In this document: piece after piece, positions 33,695-43,703 of the stretch
Layout: each line of letters opens with the position of its first letter
How positions within the stretch are numbered: the stretch's first letter is position 1
Assembly: GCA_019671005.1 (NCBI GenBank)
Contig: CM033725.1
Coordinates: forward strand, 38,028,678 to 38,092,677
Source: Hibiscus mutabilis
Lineage: Eukaryota > Streptophyta > Magnoliopsida > Malvales > Malvaceae
Direction: 5' to 3'
Length of the DNA stretch: 64,000 bases
The notes under the pieces: model-generated
Databases searched by the model: none
Told to the model about the DNA's origin: nothing
The model's input: the letters and a program-made list of their open reading frames with translations, nothing else
Made by a program: the position numbers and the translations under genes

Positions 33695-34780
33695 TTGTCC
33701 CCCCACAAAGAATGGTTAGAAATCATGAACCTCAGAACTGAAGAAGAAAAACGTGAAGTAAAGATTGGAACTACTATCACCACACAAAAACGACAAAGCT
33801 TGGTTAAACTTTTGCATAACTACAAGGATGTATTCGCCTGGTCATCCAAGATATGCCAGGTCTATATACAGACATTGTGGTTCATCATTTGCTTATACGG
33901 CTGAAGTGTCGGCCTGTGCAACAAAAGTTGCAAAGAATGAAGGTCTAGATATGCCAGGTCTAGATAAAAGACGAGGTGAAAAAGTAATTTGACGCCAGGT
34001 TCCTACAAGAAGCCCGATATCCTGAGTGGGTGGCTAACATTGTTCCGGTCCCAAAGAAAGATGGGAAAGTTCGTATGTGTGTTGATTATAGAGACCTTAA
34101 TTGAACAAGCCCAAAAGACAACTTCCCACTTCCACACATCGATACCTTGGTAGATAATACCGCTGGCCATTCCCTATACTCATTTATGGATGGTTTCTCC
34201 TGCTACAACCAAATCAAGATGTTCCCTGAAGACATGGAAAAGACTACGTTTATGACACAATGGGGAACCTTTTGCTATAAGGTAATGCCATTCGGATTAA
34301 AAAATGCTGGGGCAACTTATCAGAGGACCATGGTGAATTTGTTTCACAATATGATTCACCAAGAGATCGAGGTATACGTGGATGATATGATCACCAAATC
34401 CCGAACAGAAGATGAGCATATCATGAATCTAGAGAAGCTCTTTAGAAGGTTAAGAAAGTTTCAACTGAAACTCAACCCTGCCAAGTGCACTTTCAGAGTG
34501 ACTTCAGGAAAGCTCTTAGGTTTCATAGTAAGCAGAAAAGGAATAGATGTGGACCCCGATAAAGTAAAAGCAATACAATAGCTTCCTCTTCCTCAAACGT
34601 AAAAAGAGGTCTGAGGCTTCTTAGGCAGGCTTAATTATATTGCCAGATTCATCTCCCAGTTGACAGAAAAATGCAGCCCTGTGTTCAGACTACTTAGAAA
34701 GAATGACCCTGGAGAATGGAACGAAGAATGCCAAGTAGCCTTTGAGCAAATTAAAAAATAGTTGTCAAATCCATCGGTAT
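33695..34780 (+). pseudogene. Tat element reverse transcriptase (broken)
   Basis: It begins with EWLEIMNLRTEEEKREVKIG and LLHNYKDVFAW, the usual N-terminal RT extension. It continues after stops with VPKKDGKVRMCVDYRDLN-type sequence at about 34048-34100. The longest open part (34147-34581) carries FMDGFSCYNQIKM, MPFGLKNAGATYQRTM and the active site YVDDMITKS (about 34372-34398). The thumb continues to about 34780 with AEKCSPVF-like LTEKCSPVFRLLRKN. In the family it copies the RNA genome to DNA. The YVDD site is intact but internal stops exist before and after it. Confidence 0.85.
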
Positions 34781-35652
34781 TAGTGCCACCCATCTCAAGA
34801 AGACCTCTAATCCTATACCTGACCATACAAGAGAATTCAATGGGTTGTATGCTGGGGCAGCATGACGAGACCGACTGAAATGAAAGGGCGATCTATTACT
34901 TGAGAAAGAAATTCACAGATTGTGAGTCGAGGTATCCCTAGATTGAGAAGATGTGTTGCGCTCTGGTTTGGGCATCTAAAAGGCTCAGGAAATACCTTTT
35001 GTACTGCACCACGTGGCTAATATCCAAACTCGACCCTTTAAAATTCATGATGGAAGCACCGAATTTGTCAGGAAGGGCGGCCCGCTGGCAGATGTTGCTA
35101 ACAGAATTCGACATCTGGTATGTTAGCCAAAAGGTGGTAAAAAGAAGTGCCATAGCCAATTTTATGGCAAGTCGTGCCTCCCCTAGTTATGAAGTTTTGG
35201 AGTTTGATTTTCCTGATGAAGACTTGATGTGCATTATGGCCGAGGATGAGGGTTTAGCTAATTCATGGGTCCTTAATTTTGATGGAGCCTCTAATGCCCT
35301 AGGCCACGACATTTGGGCAGTCTTGGTTTCTCTAGAAGGTGATCATTACCCATGCACTAGTCATTTGAAGTTTTTATGCACCAATAATATGGCTGAGTAT
35401 GAAGCTTGAATTATGGGATTGCGAGCCGCCACAGAAAAGAAGGTTAAGGTCTTAAAAGTCTTCGGGGAATCAACTCTAGTCATCTATCAAATTTGCGAGG
35501 AATGGGAAAGAAAGGATTCGAAATTAATTGAATATCAGAAGTTAGTCCTTGAACTAATCAAAGAATTTGAAGAAGTTACTTTTAATTACCTCCCGAGAGA
35601 GGAAAACCAAATGGCAGATGCTCTAGCCACGTTGTCAGCAAATTTAAAGTAA
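34781..35652 (+). pseudogene. Tat element dual RNase H region (broken)
   Basis: The first, gypsy-type RNase H runs from about 34790 to 35150. It includes RPLILYLTIQENSMGCMLGQ and EKMCCALVWASKRLRKYLL with a stop or two. A linker with SPSYEVLEFDFPDEDL follows. The second RNase H (35260-35640) has the archaeal-type pattern WVLNFDGASNALG, then TNNMAEYEA, then KVLKVFGESTLVIYQ and NQMADALATL. Two RNase H domains in tandem are a known trait of Tat-lineage pol. The second domain keeps the D, E and D acidic positions. One stop splits it at 35407. Confidence 0.8.
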
Positions 35653-36975
35653 GTAAGGGTGTGAGAATGATGCCCGTACAGATACAGATTTTAGATTTTC
35701 CCGTATATTGTTATAGTGTAGAAGAGGAAGAAGATGACCTCCCATGGTACCATGCCATATTGCAATACATTAAGATTCAAGAATATCCGGCTCAAGCGAC
35801 TGAAAATGACAAAAGAACACTTCAAAGAATGGCTGCGTGGTATGTTCTTGATGGAGAAACCTTGTACAAAAGGAGCCGGGACCAGATTCTATTGAGATGC
35901 GTGAACGCCAAAGAAGCCTAGTTGATTTTAGAAGAAGTACATTAGGGGGTTTGTGCAACCCATCCTAGCGGGTTTACCATGGCCAAACAAATTATGCGAC
36001 TTGGCTATTATTGGTCCACCATGGAGGGAGACTGCATCAATTACGCACAGAAATGTCACAAGTGTCAGATTTACTCCGATAAAATACATGCGCCACCACA
36101 ACCTCTTCAAGTGATGACTACTCCTTGGCCCTTTTCAAGGTGGGGCATGGACGTAATTGGATAAATTTACCCAAAAGCTTCCAACGAACACAGATTTATC
36201 CTGGTGGCAATTGATACTTCACTAAATGGGTCGAAGCAGCATCTTATGCAAATGTCACTAGATCGACATTTTGCAAATTCCTCAAGAAAGAAATCATCTA
36301 CCGTTATGGGTTACCTGATTATCACCGAGACTGCTTCAAATTTGAACAATAAAATAATAACTGTAGTTTGTGAACAATTTCAAATCAAGCACCACAATTC
36401 AGTGACCTATCACCCAAAGATGAATGGGGGAGTGGAGGCTGCAACAAGAACATCAAGAAGATAGTCTCCAAAATGACTGAAACTTACAAGGACTGGCATG
36501 AGAAGTTGCCAATTGCCCTGTATGCCTACCGAAATGCTGTGTGAACATCAATCGGGGCAACACCATTTTCCCCGGTCTATGGAATAGAGGCCGTACTTCC
36601 AATTGAAGTTGAGATTCCGTCACTCCGTGTCTTAATGGAAGCAAAACTAGATGAGGCCGAATAGATTCAAGCATGTTATGATCAGTGAAATCTAATTGAA
36701 GAAAAGAGATTGAAAGCAATATGCCATGGCCAGATGTACCAAAAGAAAATGATGCGAGCTTATGACAAAAAAGTTCACCCGAGAGAATTTCAAGAAGGAG
36801 ATTTGGTACTAAAAATGAAGTTGCCAATTCAAAAGGATTCTCGTAGGCCTAACTGGAAGGACCTATGTGATAAATAAGGCCTTTTCTAGAGGAGCTATGG
36901 TTTTAGCTGAGATGGATGGGGGTGAGTTACAAAATCCTGTGAACTTAGATTCATTCAAACGTGAAAAACTGTAAA
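35653..36975 (+). pseudogene. Tat element integrase (broken)
   Basis: The zinc-binding part includes HPSGFTMAKQIMRLGYYW and CHKCQIYSD (about 35950-36080). The core starts with FSRWGMDVIG. The position of the second catalytic Asp reads ITETASNL where ITDNGTNL is usual, so that Asp is lost. The third block reads YHPKMNGGVEAA, retaining Glu. The C-terminal part, in a shifted frame, gives RDKKVHPREFQEGDLVLK-like traces near 36760-36830 and ends at GELQNPVNLDSFKREKL (36975). The protein would insert the DNA copy. The second-Asp change and frameshifts rule that out. Confidence 0.8.
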
Positions 36976-37639
36976 AATGTGCTTTGGATCCAAAAAAAGA
37001 AAAAGAAAATAAAAGAAGGGTCCAAGTTGAAAACCCGCAAAGGGCGTTTTGAGACCAATCGTGTATTCAAGTTAAAAACCCACAAAGAGAGGCTTGAATA
37101 TTTGAAATTGGGATGGCCATCTTGAAAGATTGACAGTTCACTCAGCATTTTCATAACCTCTGGAGCTTTCACAACAGGGGTTACATCTGGAAAAACTACC
37201 AAAGGATTGACTCGGAGCGCTTTGATCCTTGATATCCAGACACTTGGTTATCTTTTTTTGTGATCACATTCCTGTTTGCCATAATAAATAAATTCTACTT
37301 CCCAGAACTTCTCTTTTACACCCCTTTTTGCATATTGAAATGGGAACCAATGGATTTGTATTCGTACAACATAAGAGATTTTTAAGCATTACTCTGAACA
37401 TGATTTAAAAAAAACATGAATTATAATGCATTTCATTATTCTAACTCTGATCATATCATTTGCATAAGTATGAAATTTTGTGCAGATTGAGGCAAGACTC
37501 TTTGAACATTAAATACCATTCCAAACATTCAAGGTGGAAATAAGCTTTGCTGCAAGGATTTCCATGCAAGAAACTCAAGAGCGTTCTAAAAGGCTTTGAA
37601 GAACCAAGAAGACTATTCCACTTATCATAAGTACAAGAT
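36976..37639 (+). other. 3' untranslated region of the Tat element, proximal part
   Basis: It begins with an A-rich stretch and a GAAAACCCGCAAAGGGCG/GAAAAACCCACAAAGAGAGG pair that is typical of the end of Tat pol. There are no genes. Confidence 0.6.
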
Positions 37640-38090
37640 TACTGGATTGAGTGAGCAAATATGCAAGGATCAGATGAAGCATGTGACTTAGTGTTTCGCG
37701 CCGCTCTGGAGAAACATGTTATTCCACTGACTTGGTATCCACCAGGACAAGAGTCGTATCACTATTTGATTTGTTCACTGCCGCTTTGAAAGGACAGGTC
37801 ATTTGAAGATTTATTTTGTTCATTGCCACTTCAGAATGATATAATGGTTATTCGATTTGTTTTTGCCGTTCTGGAGAAATAGGTCTTTTCACCGATTGAA
37901 GTTATTTGATTTATTCACTGTTGCTTCAAAGGAATAGGTCAACTGAAGAATTATTTTTTTCTTTGCCGCTTTGGAAAGATGAGATAGTGGTGCCTAGATT
38001 GTTTTTGCCGCTCAGAAGAAATGAGTTGCATCATTTGAAGAAATGTTTGTTGTCGCTTTGTAGGAACACTTTATTCACCCTCTTGGCTGG
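37640..38090 (+). repeat. Diverged minisatellite in the Tat 3' UTR
   Basis: At least six degenerate units are recognisable by a CACTGCCGCTTTGAAAGGA-like core: at about 37705, 37780, 37835, 37868, 37915, 37965, 38005 and 38055. Most are followed by a GGTCATTTGAAG-like sequence. The spacing is roughly 40-70 bp. Confidence 0.65.
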
Positions 38091-38142
38091 ATAAAATCAG
38101 TGCCTTTTGTTTTTTGCCCTATTCCCATTTCACCAGAATGAG

Positions 38143-39726
38143 TGTTGCGTGTAATAAGTGCTACGAAAATGTGCAAGTATACACGTCACAAGTAATAAAG
38201 TGATACGAGTATCGAGTATCGTCTCCACAGGGATTGGTTTGGGCCACTTTGCTTAAGTTACTGCACTGTGAAAATAAAAACACAATTGATAATAGAGGTT
38301 TTAATTAACGAGAAAACTACGAGCAATAAACTAAAAGAATAGATGAAATTGAAATAGAGTGAATAGGCCAGGTTATCATGAGGTAAGGTGTGATAGCCGA
38401 TTGGATCATCTTGGTAAAAGAGTGCAAGGGCAACTCAATTGTCGTGGCAACTTGCACAGCGGGGTTGCCTTGGTAACTAATCGATGGTTGCCTGGGCGAC
38501 TAGCTGGGCAACTACTTGGGTGTCTGGGCAGCAACTTCAAGGCTCGACAGAGCGTTCTTCAATGGTTTCTTCTTATCCCTAAGTCGAAACTCTAGCTACT
38601 TGTGCATGCCTTGATAATACATCCCTGCGTGAATCAAGGGTGAACAACAACTAATCTTGCGCTCCCCTTAGCCGTTGAAATCCTTAAGTTATTCCTAAGC
38701 CAGATTAATCTTCACCATCAATAGATTGAATAAACACCATACTCATTCATTTCTTGAATCTAACTCTCCCGATATTAGATAAATAGATGAAGTTACGAGT
38801 TCCTCTCCCAATTCACTCGCAAACAAGATTAAAGACCAAGAATGAGTAAACCTTGAATAGAAAAGTGCAAACTCCTATTACCTAAACAAAATCCAATTAT
38901 TTCTCAACCACAAAAAACACAATAACCCCAACCAATCAAGTTAGTTCATGGTTGGGTTCAAAAGATATACAAAGAATAATCCCCAAACCATGAATCTAAT
39001 GGAAGCAAAGAAGAAGAAGAAGAAATCGAACTCTCTCCCCCTTGCTCTCTTGTCGAAATCTCTTCCTTCTTTCCCTTTGGAGTTGTCAAAATTTTCCCTA
39101 TTCTTGCTCTTTGGAGTTGTCGAAATTTTCCTTCTTCTTGCTCCCTTTGGAGTTGACGGCTTGGTGATCTATTTATAGGGCTAGGTCAAAGTCCTTCTTT
39201 GAGGAGGAAGTTAAGTTGGAATTAAATTATCTTTAAAGAAAATAATTCTTTATTATAATTATATTCCTTCTAGAACTTCTCCTATCTTCTTGGAATTTAA
39301 TTATTCTTTAACCTCTTCACGGAAATCAAACTCCTTTGGGATTTAGCTTTGCTCCACGTCATCTTGGGCTTGTCTAGTCATCAATTTCGACTACCATATC
39401 AACTTATTCTTTGTCGACAATTGCCCTGGCAACTGGCTCGACGTCTCCTTCATGCATTGCCTTGGCAACTAGCTTGGCATCTCCTTCATGCACTGCCCTG
39501 GCAACTGGTTCTAGCCTTGTTTAGGCAAGTGATTCTGCACACACACACAAACGCACCAAACAACATCTTTTTCCACAAAAATCACCAAGTTATGTAATCA
39601 AGCTCAATGGTGGAAAGAAACATGAATTAATGCATGAATGACTAATTATGCAACTAATATGAGCCTAAGTCTAACAATAATATGAGTAAAAAGGGTAATA
39701 AAAATAGTACTTTTGAACACTTATCA
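38143..39726 (-). mobile_element. LTR1 of the array (3' LTR)
   Basis: On the minus strand it runs from TGATAAGTGTTC to ACGCAACA, 1584 bp. Its low end keeps CGAGTATCGAGTATCGTCTC. It contains several TTGCC-NN-GGCAA words (e.g. 39421-39432 TTGCCCTGGCAA, 39460-39471 TTGCCTTGGCAA). Confidence 0.9.
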
Positions 39727-39737
39727 CACCCCCAAAC
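39727..39737 (-). other. Polypurine tract, array copy 1
   Basis: The minus strand reads GTTTGGGGGTG directly before TGATAAGTG, the usual Athila-type junction. Confidence 0.85.
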
Positions 39738-40013
39738 TCGAACTATTGCTTGTCCTCAAGCAATGCAAACTAACAATTACCTGCCAAGACTTTAATCATC
39801 AAAGACATGCTTCAAACTTGAATTCAAATCTCGGAACCGTGGCACAAAGTATGATCACCTTTTAATTTTTCGGATAGCACAAAAATTACCCGGAATCAAA
39901 CTATAATGCTCGTGACAATGTGTGTGCGTAGTTGTGTACAAGTTGATTTTCAAGATTCTATGTGAACAATAGGCTTTATCAATTTAATTGCCGGGCATTT
40001 TTTTTTATTTTCA

Positions 40014-40194
40014 CTAGAGCCAATTTCGGGCACCTCTAGCAACGTAAGTAATTTCTCATTTTATTTTAGTCGACTAGAGCCAATTTCGGGCACCTCTAGT
40101 GATTCTTTAATGTGCATTAACTACTAGAGCCAGTTTCGGGCACCTTTAGCAAGAAAGTGTATTTACTACTAGAGTCAGTTTCGGGCACCTCTAG
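40014..40194. repeat. Four 26-bp hairpin units, array copy 1
   Basis: Units at 40014-40039, 40074-40099, 40124-40149 and 40169-40194. Each starts CTAGAG and ends CTCTAG or CTTTAG around a TTTCGGGCAC core. Each can fold with a 5-6 bp outer stem plus an inner GCC/GGC pairing. Confidence 0.85.
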
Positions 40195-40513
40195 CAAGAA
40201 TTTAAATTTAAATCTAAATTTTCAATTTTAAATTTACCCAAATTCTAAGCAACCTAAGTTCACTAAGTTTCTTTCAATCAACAAGCCACAATCGTGTAAA
40301 AAAATCAGCGTCATAGTAAAATTCTAAGTTCTTTTCATGCAATCCTAAAATTAAAGGTTCTTTCAATTAAGTGCAGTGGAAAAAATTCATCATTGGATAT
40401 TCAACAAGTCTTAAGCAATTAAATCCAACTAAAGGCATGGCAAGTAACATATGCAGCCTATATGTGATTGCTAAAGATGAATGCAACTAAACATGAAACT
40501 AACTAGAAACCAA

Positions 40514-40524
40514 CACCCCCCAAA
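40514..40524 (-). other. Second polypurine-like tract, array copy 1
   Basis: The minus strand reads CGAGTTTGGGGGGTG inside the 3' UTR. A GCATTGAGGACAATGC-like palindrome lies upstream, paralleling the sequence before the true polypurine tract. Confidence 0.6.
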
Positions 40525-40980
40525 CTCGAGAGAAGCATTGTCCTCAATGCATGTAAAAGTGAAACAAAATTTAAAAGAAACTAAATGAAATGAGTTAGTC
40601 GGAGAGGTCGTCACCTCGAGTGATAAGTTTCCTTATTGCCGTTTGCTTGATTCATATTCCAATTGGTGGTTGAATGCTGGTACCGCGTGAATAGCATTGC
40701 TTTGATTTGATCCATGTTTGCCGATGCAGGTTCACTTGCCTGGGCATCAGTAGTTGCCGAAGCCATTTTTGTTGCCTGGGCATCGCCAGTTTCTGTTGTG
40801 GCTGCTGTGGCAAGTAGTCGGCAGTTTATTTCCTTAGCATGGTGGTTGTGAGTCTTGTTAAGGAAAAGAAAAGAAAACAAAGAAAACCTAGAAACTAAAG
40901 ATAATGAAGAAAAATAAAATATCTTTTAAAAGTAAAAATGAAAATAAAAAGAAAAAGAAAATATTGAAAGGAGAGCATGC

Positions 40981-41819
40981 TCATGCATCTCCTAAGGTGA
41001 CCATTTCTTTGTTACGTTCCACATGGGCACCATTGTAGTGCTTCAATATTTGTCCGTTAACTTTGAATTCATGTTCGTCAGTGATGGACTTGATTATCAC
41101 GGTACCATGAGAGAATGATTTGACAACTTTGAATGGTCTCGACCATCTTGATTTCAGCTTTCTCGGGAAAAGTTTTAGCCGGGAATTGAATAAGAGAACT
41201 AGTTGCCCTGCCATGAATTGCCGCGGCAATAGTTTCTTGTCCTGCCATTGCTTTGTTTTCTCCTTGTAGATTCATGCATTGTTATAGGTGAGTGCACAGA
41301 ATTCTTCTATCTCGTTGAGGTCCAACAAATGCTTTTGCCCGGCACTTTCCCAATCCATATTCACGGTCTTGATTGCCCAATATGCCTTGTGTTTGATTTC
41401 CACCGGTAGATGGCATGTTTTGCCATAGACAAGTCGGAAGGGGGACATACCTAAGGGTGTTTTGAATGCAGTGCGATATGCCCAAAGTGCGTCATCTAGT
41501 CTTACTGATCAATCCTTCCTAGAGGGATTTACAACTTTCTCGAGTATACCCTTCAATTTCCGGTTGGAAATTTCTGCTTGCCCATTGGTTTGTGGGTGAT
41601 ATTGCCCGTCCTCTGGCAATGATCACATTGCTTGTAAAACTCTTGGGCATCTTTGTACGATGTTGGCCAATACAAACCAGATTGCAAAACTTTGGCCGCG
41701 GTACGAGTTCCTCCAAAATGTCCTCCATAGGGTGAAGAATGGCATTGCCGGAGTATATTCTGCTGCTCTTCTTCAGGGACACATCGGCGTATGATCTGAT
41801 CTGCACATTGTTTAAACAA
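40981..41819 (-). pseudogene. Array copy 1 integrase with core deletion
   Basis: Minus strand from 41819: QIIRRCVPEEEQQNILRQCH, then YGGHFGGTRTAAKVLQSGLY and QCDHCQRTGN form the HHCC zinc-binding domain. The sequence then jumps straight to the third catalytic block (HPQTNGQAE), so the segments with the first two Asp residues are deleted. Downstream frames give LDDALWAYRTAFKTPLGMSP, LPVEIKHKAYWAIK and the C-terminal domain FMAGQLVLLFNSRLKLFP to SRWSRPFKVV (41229-40981). This cannot integrate anything. Copy 2 has the same deletion. Confidence 0.85.
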
Positions 41820-41861
41820 AAGAGGCTCGTCCCAAAAGTAATGCTTAGCATCATGTCGGAA

Positions 41862-42317
41862 CTACTTCTTCCCTTGGTGATTAAGGTCATAAGGTAAAAT
41901 ACCACAAACAAGGAAATTAACTAAATCCGCATACCAGGGTATTACCGAGGCATGTGCTGCCGTGGCGAGTGCTCTCAAGATTGCCGAGGCGTGTGCGTTT
42001 AGAGTTGCCGAGGCATACGCGTCCATGGTTGCCGAGGCGTGCATATCAGTGGTTACCGAGGCGTGCGCGTCTGGAGTTGCCGAGGCGTGCGCTTCAAGAG
42101 CTGCTGCGGCGTCAAGGGTTGCCGAGGCGTGCACATCCATGGTTGCCGAGGCAACTAAAAGTTGCTCATCCGGGAATGCATCGCATACCTCTAAATCCGC
42201 GTCCTCCTCCCTATTGCGTTCTAAACGTGATAAGTGATCGACCACTTTGATTTTCTGTTTCTTTCCTGTGTGTTGGCCTAGGACTGCTCCTACCGCGAAA
42301 TTACTTGCATCACACAT
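41862..42317 (-). pseudogene. Array copy 1 RNase H remnant with in-frame minisatellite
   Basis: The open frame starts MCDASNFAVGAVLGQ, the first strand of RNase H, then jumps to KVVDHLSRLERN, the VADHLSRLE end of the domain. Most of RNase H is deleted in frame. After an acidic linker (EEDADLEVCDAFPDEQ) comes a repetitive segment of eight-residue units such as HASATMDA, then AHASVIPWYADLVNFLVCG, the normal start of the integrase linker. The frame is open for 151 codons and is identical in copy 2. The catalytic residues of RNase H are mostly gone. Confidence 0.8.
41942..42160. repeat. 24-bp minisatellite, array copy 1
   Basis: About eight units of 24 bp (one of 18) share the core GTTGCCGAGGCGTGCGC. 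The plus strand also stays open, reading VAEACASG units. The unit length keeps all frames in phase. Confidence 0.9.
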
Positions 42318-42426
42318 GAGCTCAAAGGGTAGCGTCCAATCTGGTGGAACGACAATGGGTGCCGAGGCAAGCTTTTCTTTTAGGGTTTCGAATGCTTGGG
42401 TGCGAGAATCATCAAAATTGAAGACT

Positions 42427-43076
42427 TTATCCTTTAATCGAACTTGGTGGGGGTATTCTTTCGATCACATCCACCTTGGTTTTGTCTGCTTCAATTCCCT
42501 TAGATGAAATCTTGTGGCTGAGCACTATTCCTTCATCTACCATAAAATGGCACTTCTCCCAATTAAGGACTGAATCGGTTTCTTCACATCTTGCCAACAC
42601 ATTCTCTAAATTGTCGAGGCTACTGTCGAAGTCACTACCAAAAACGGAAAAATCATCCATGATGATCTCAAGGAAGTCTTCGACCATGTCTGAAAAGAGT
42701 GCCATCATGCATCTTCTAATGTTACTGTATATCTGAGAAAACTCGAGGAGAGTCATTTCTGATACTTCTTATAGTCCATCCGTACCCTCCATTGGGTGAC
42801 AATATTGCGCAAAAAGAGTTGGGCCAATGTGCTTGCCACTACTCCCTTTTGCGTTACAATGGTGGAGGTGTCTTTCTTTCGTGTTCCCTTGTAGTCCATG
42901 CATGCCCTCCACCTTGCTACTATTCCTGAAGGCACAAATATATTAATAGGAAAAATTATATCCATTCCCAACCATTCAATTACCTCATTCTTGTCGACTT
43001 CTATCATGGTTGGATGTATCCTTTGTTGTCGTGGCAATTGTTGCTCAAACCAATTGTCGTGGCAATCGATTGCCAA
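42427..43076 (-). pseudogene. Array copy 1 reverse transcriptase fragment
   Basis: Two open pieces on the minus strand. The first (43076-42753) has EVIEWLGMDIIFPINI and a duplicated motif: VARWRACMDYK and, 45 residues later, VTQWRVRMDYK, where RT normally has one WRVCMDYRKLN. The second (42756-42427) has RRCMMALFSDMVEDFLE, the active site IMDDFSVFG (M in place of Y/V before DD) and LNWEKCHFMVDEGIVLSHKI. The palm segment between these (FAGKAFYCFLDGYSGY to PFGLCNA) is deleted. It cannot polymerise. Confidence 0.85.
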
Positions 43077-43101
43077 AATTTGCTATAAGTCAAGGGAAGA
43101 A

Positions 43102-43660
43102 TCAATTTTTCTGAAAAGCTTTACGAATCCAAACACCTTTTTCTTTTGGCCTCTCAAACATCTCCATCAGTAGAGATTTCGATGGCTTCAAATCTACCAA
43201 CATCGGTTCCTCAAGACATACATGCAATGGACGAGGTGAGTTTTTAAAGAATTCTAAAGGTTCAACCATTAACTGCTCATATTCCATTGGCAAAGTATTA
43301 TCATCTCATTGATCTTGCATGTGATTGTGCAATTGCGTGGCAACTGTAGATGAGAGCAATCTACAGATTCCTGCTTCAACATCAACGTTGTAACCTTCTG
43401 GGCATCAGGTTCCTTAGAATTTGCTGTAGTATTGTTGTTCTCAGCTTCACTGAGTGTTGTCACGGCATTGCTCTGTTCAGGCTCCTCAATCATTGCCGAG
43501 GCAATTTGTTGCTCAGGCTCATCATGTGTTGGGCAGACTTTCTCATCAACATACTCTCAACTTTGAGGTTTTAGTTGTTCCTCACACATCGGGGAGCTTT
43601 CCTTGCATTGTTCCTTGTCCTCTTGCCTTGGGACTTCAGTATCCCTAGGAATGAATTGTT
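43102..43660 (-). pseudogene. Array copy 1 gag-pol linker remnant
   Basis: Short open pieces include EYEQLMVEPLEFFKNSPRP and LKPSKSLLMEMFERPKEKG (43293-43102), then EQSNAVTTLSEAENNNTTAN (43493-43269). These correspond to the low-conservation region between gag and RT in Athila-like polyproteins. No protease active site is recognisable, so the protease is probably deleted. Confidence 0.5.
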
Positions 43661-43703
43661 GGTGCATGCTATCCATGGCATATGTGGATCTCCTCAATTG
43701 AAC

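Larger units (their letters stand above)
39738..40980 (-). other. 3' untranslated region of array copy 1
   Basis: It is non-coding and about 1.2 kb. It contains four hairpin-forming units (40014-40194), a second polypurine-like motif (40514-40524) and a minisatellite-like stretch at 40720-40810 related to the 24-bp repeat of the pol ORF. A short frame (40880-40611) reads TKMASATTDAQASEPASA but has no other support as a gene. Confidence 0.6.

Noticed and set aside
41942..42160. Regularly spaced repeats resembling a CRISPR array
   Set aside because: The repeats are contiguous 24-bp coding units without unique spacers, in a plant retrotransposon.
41954..42250. Plus-strand ORFs rich in LPRR or VAEACASG opposite the RNase H remnant
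   Set aside because: They exist because a 24-bp unit keeps all frames open. The minus-strand frame joins to recognised pol sequence, so these are shadows.
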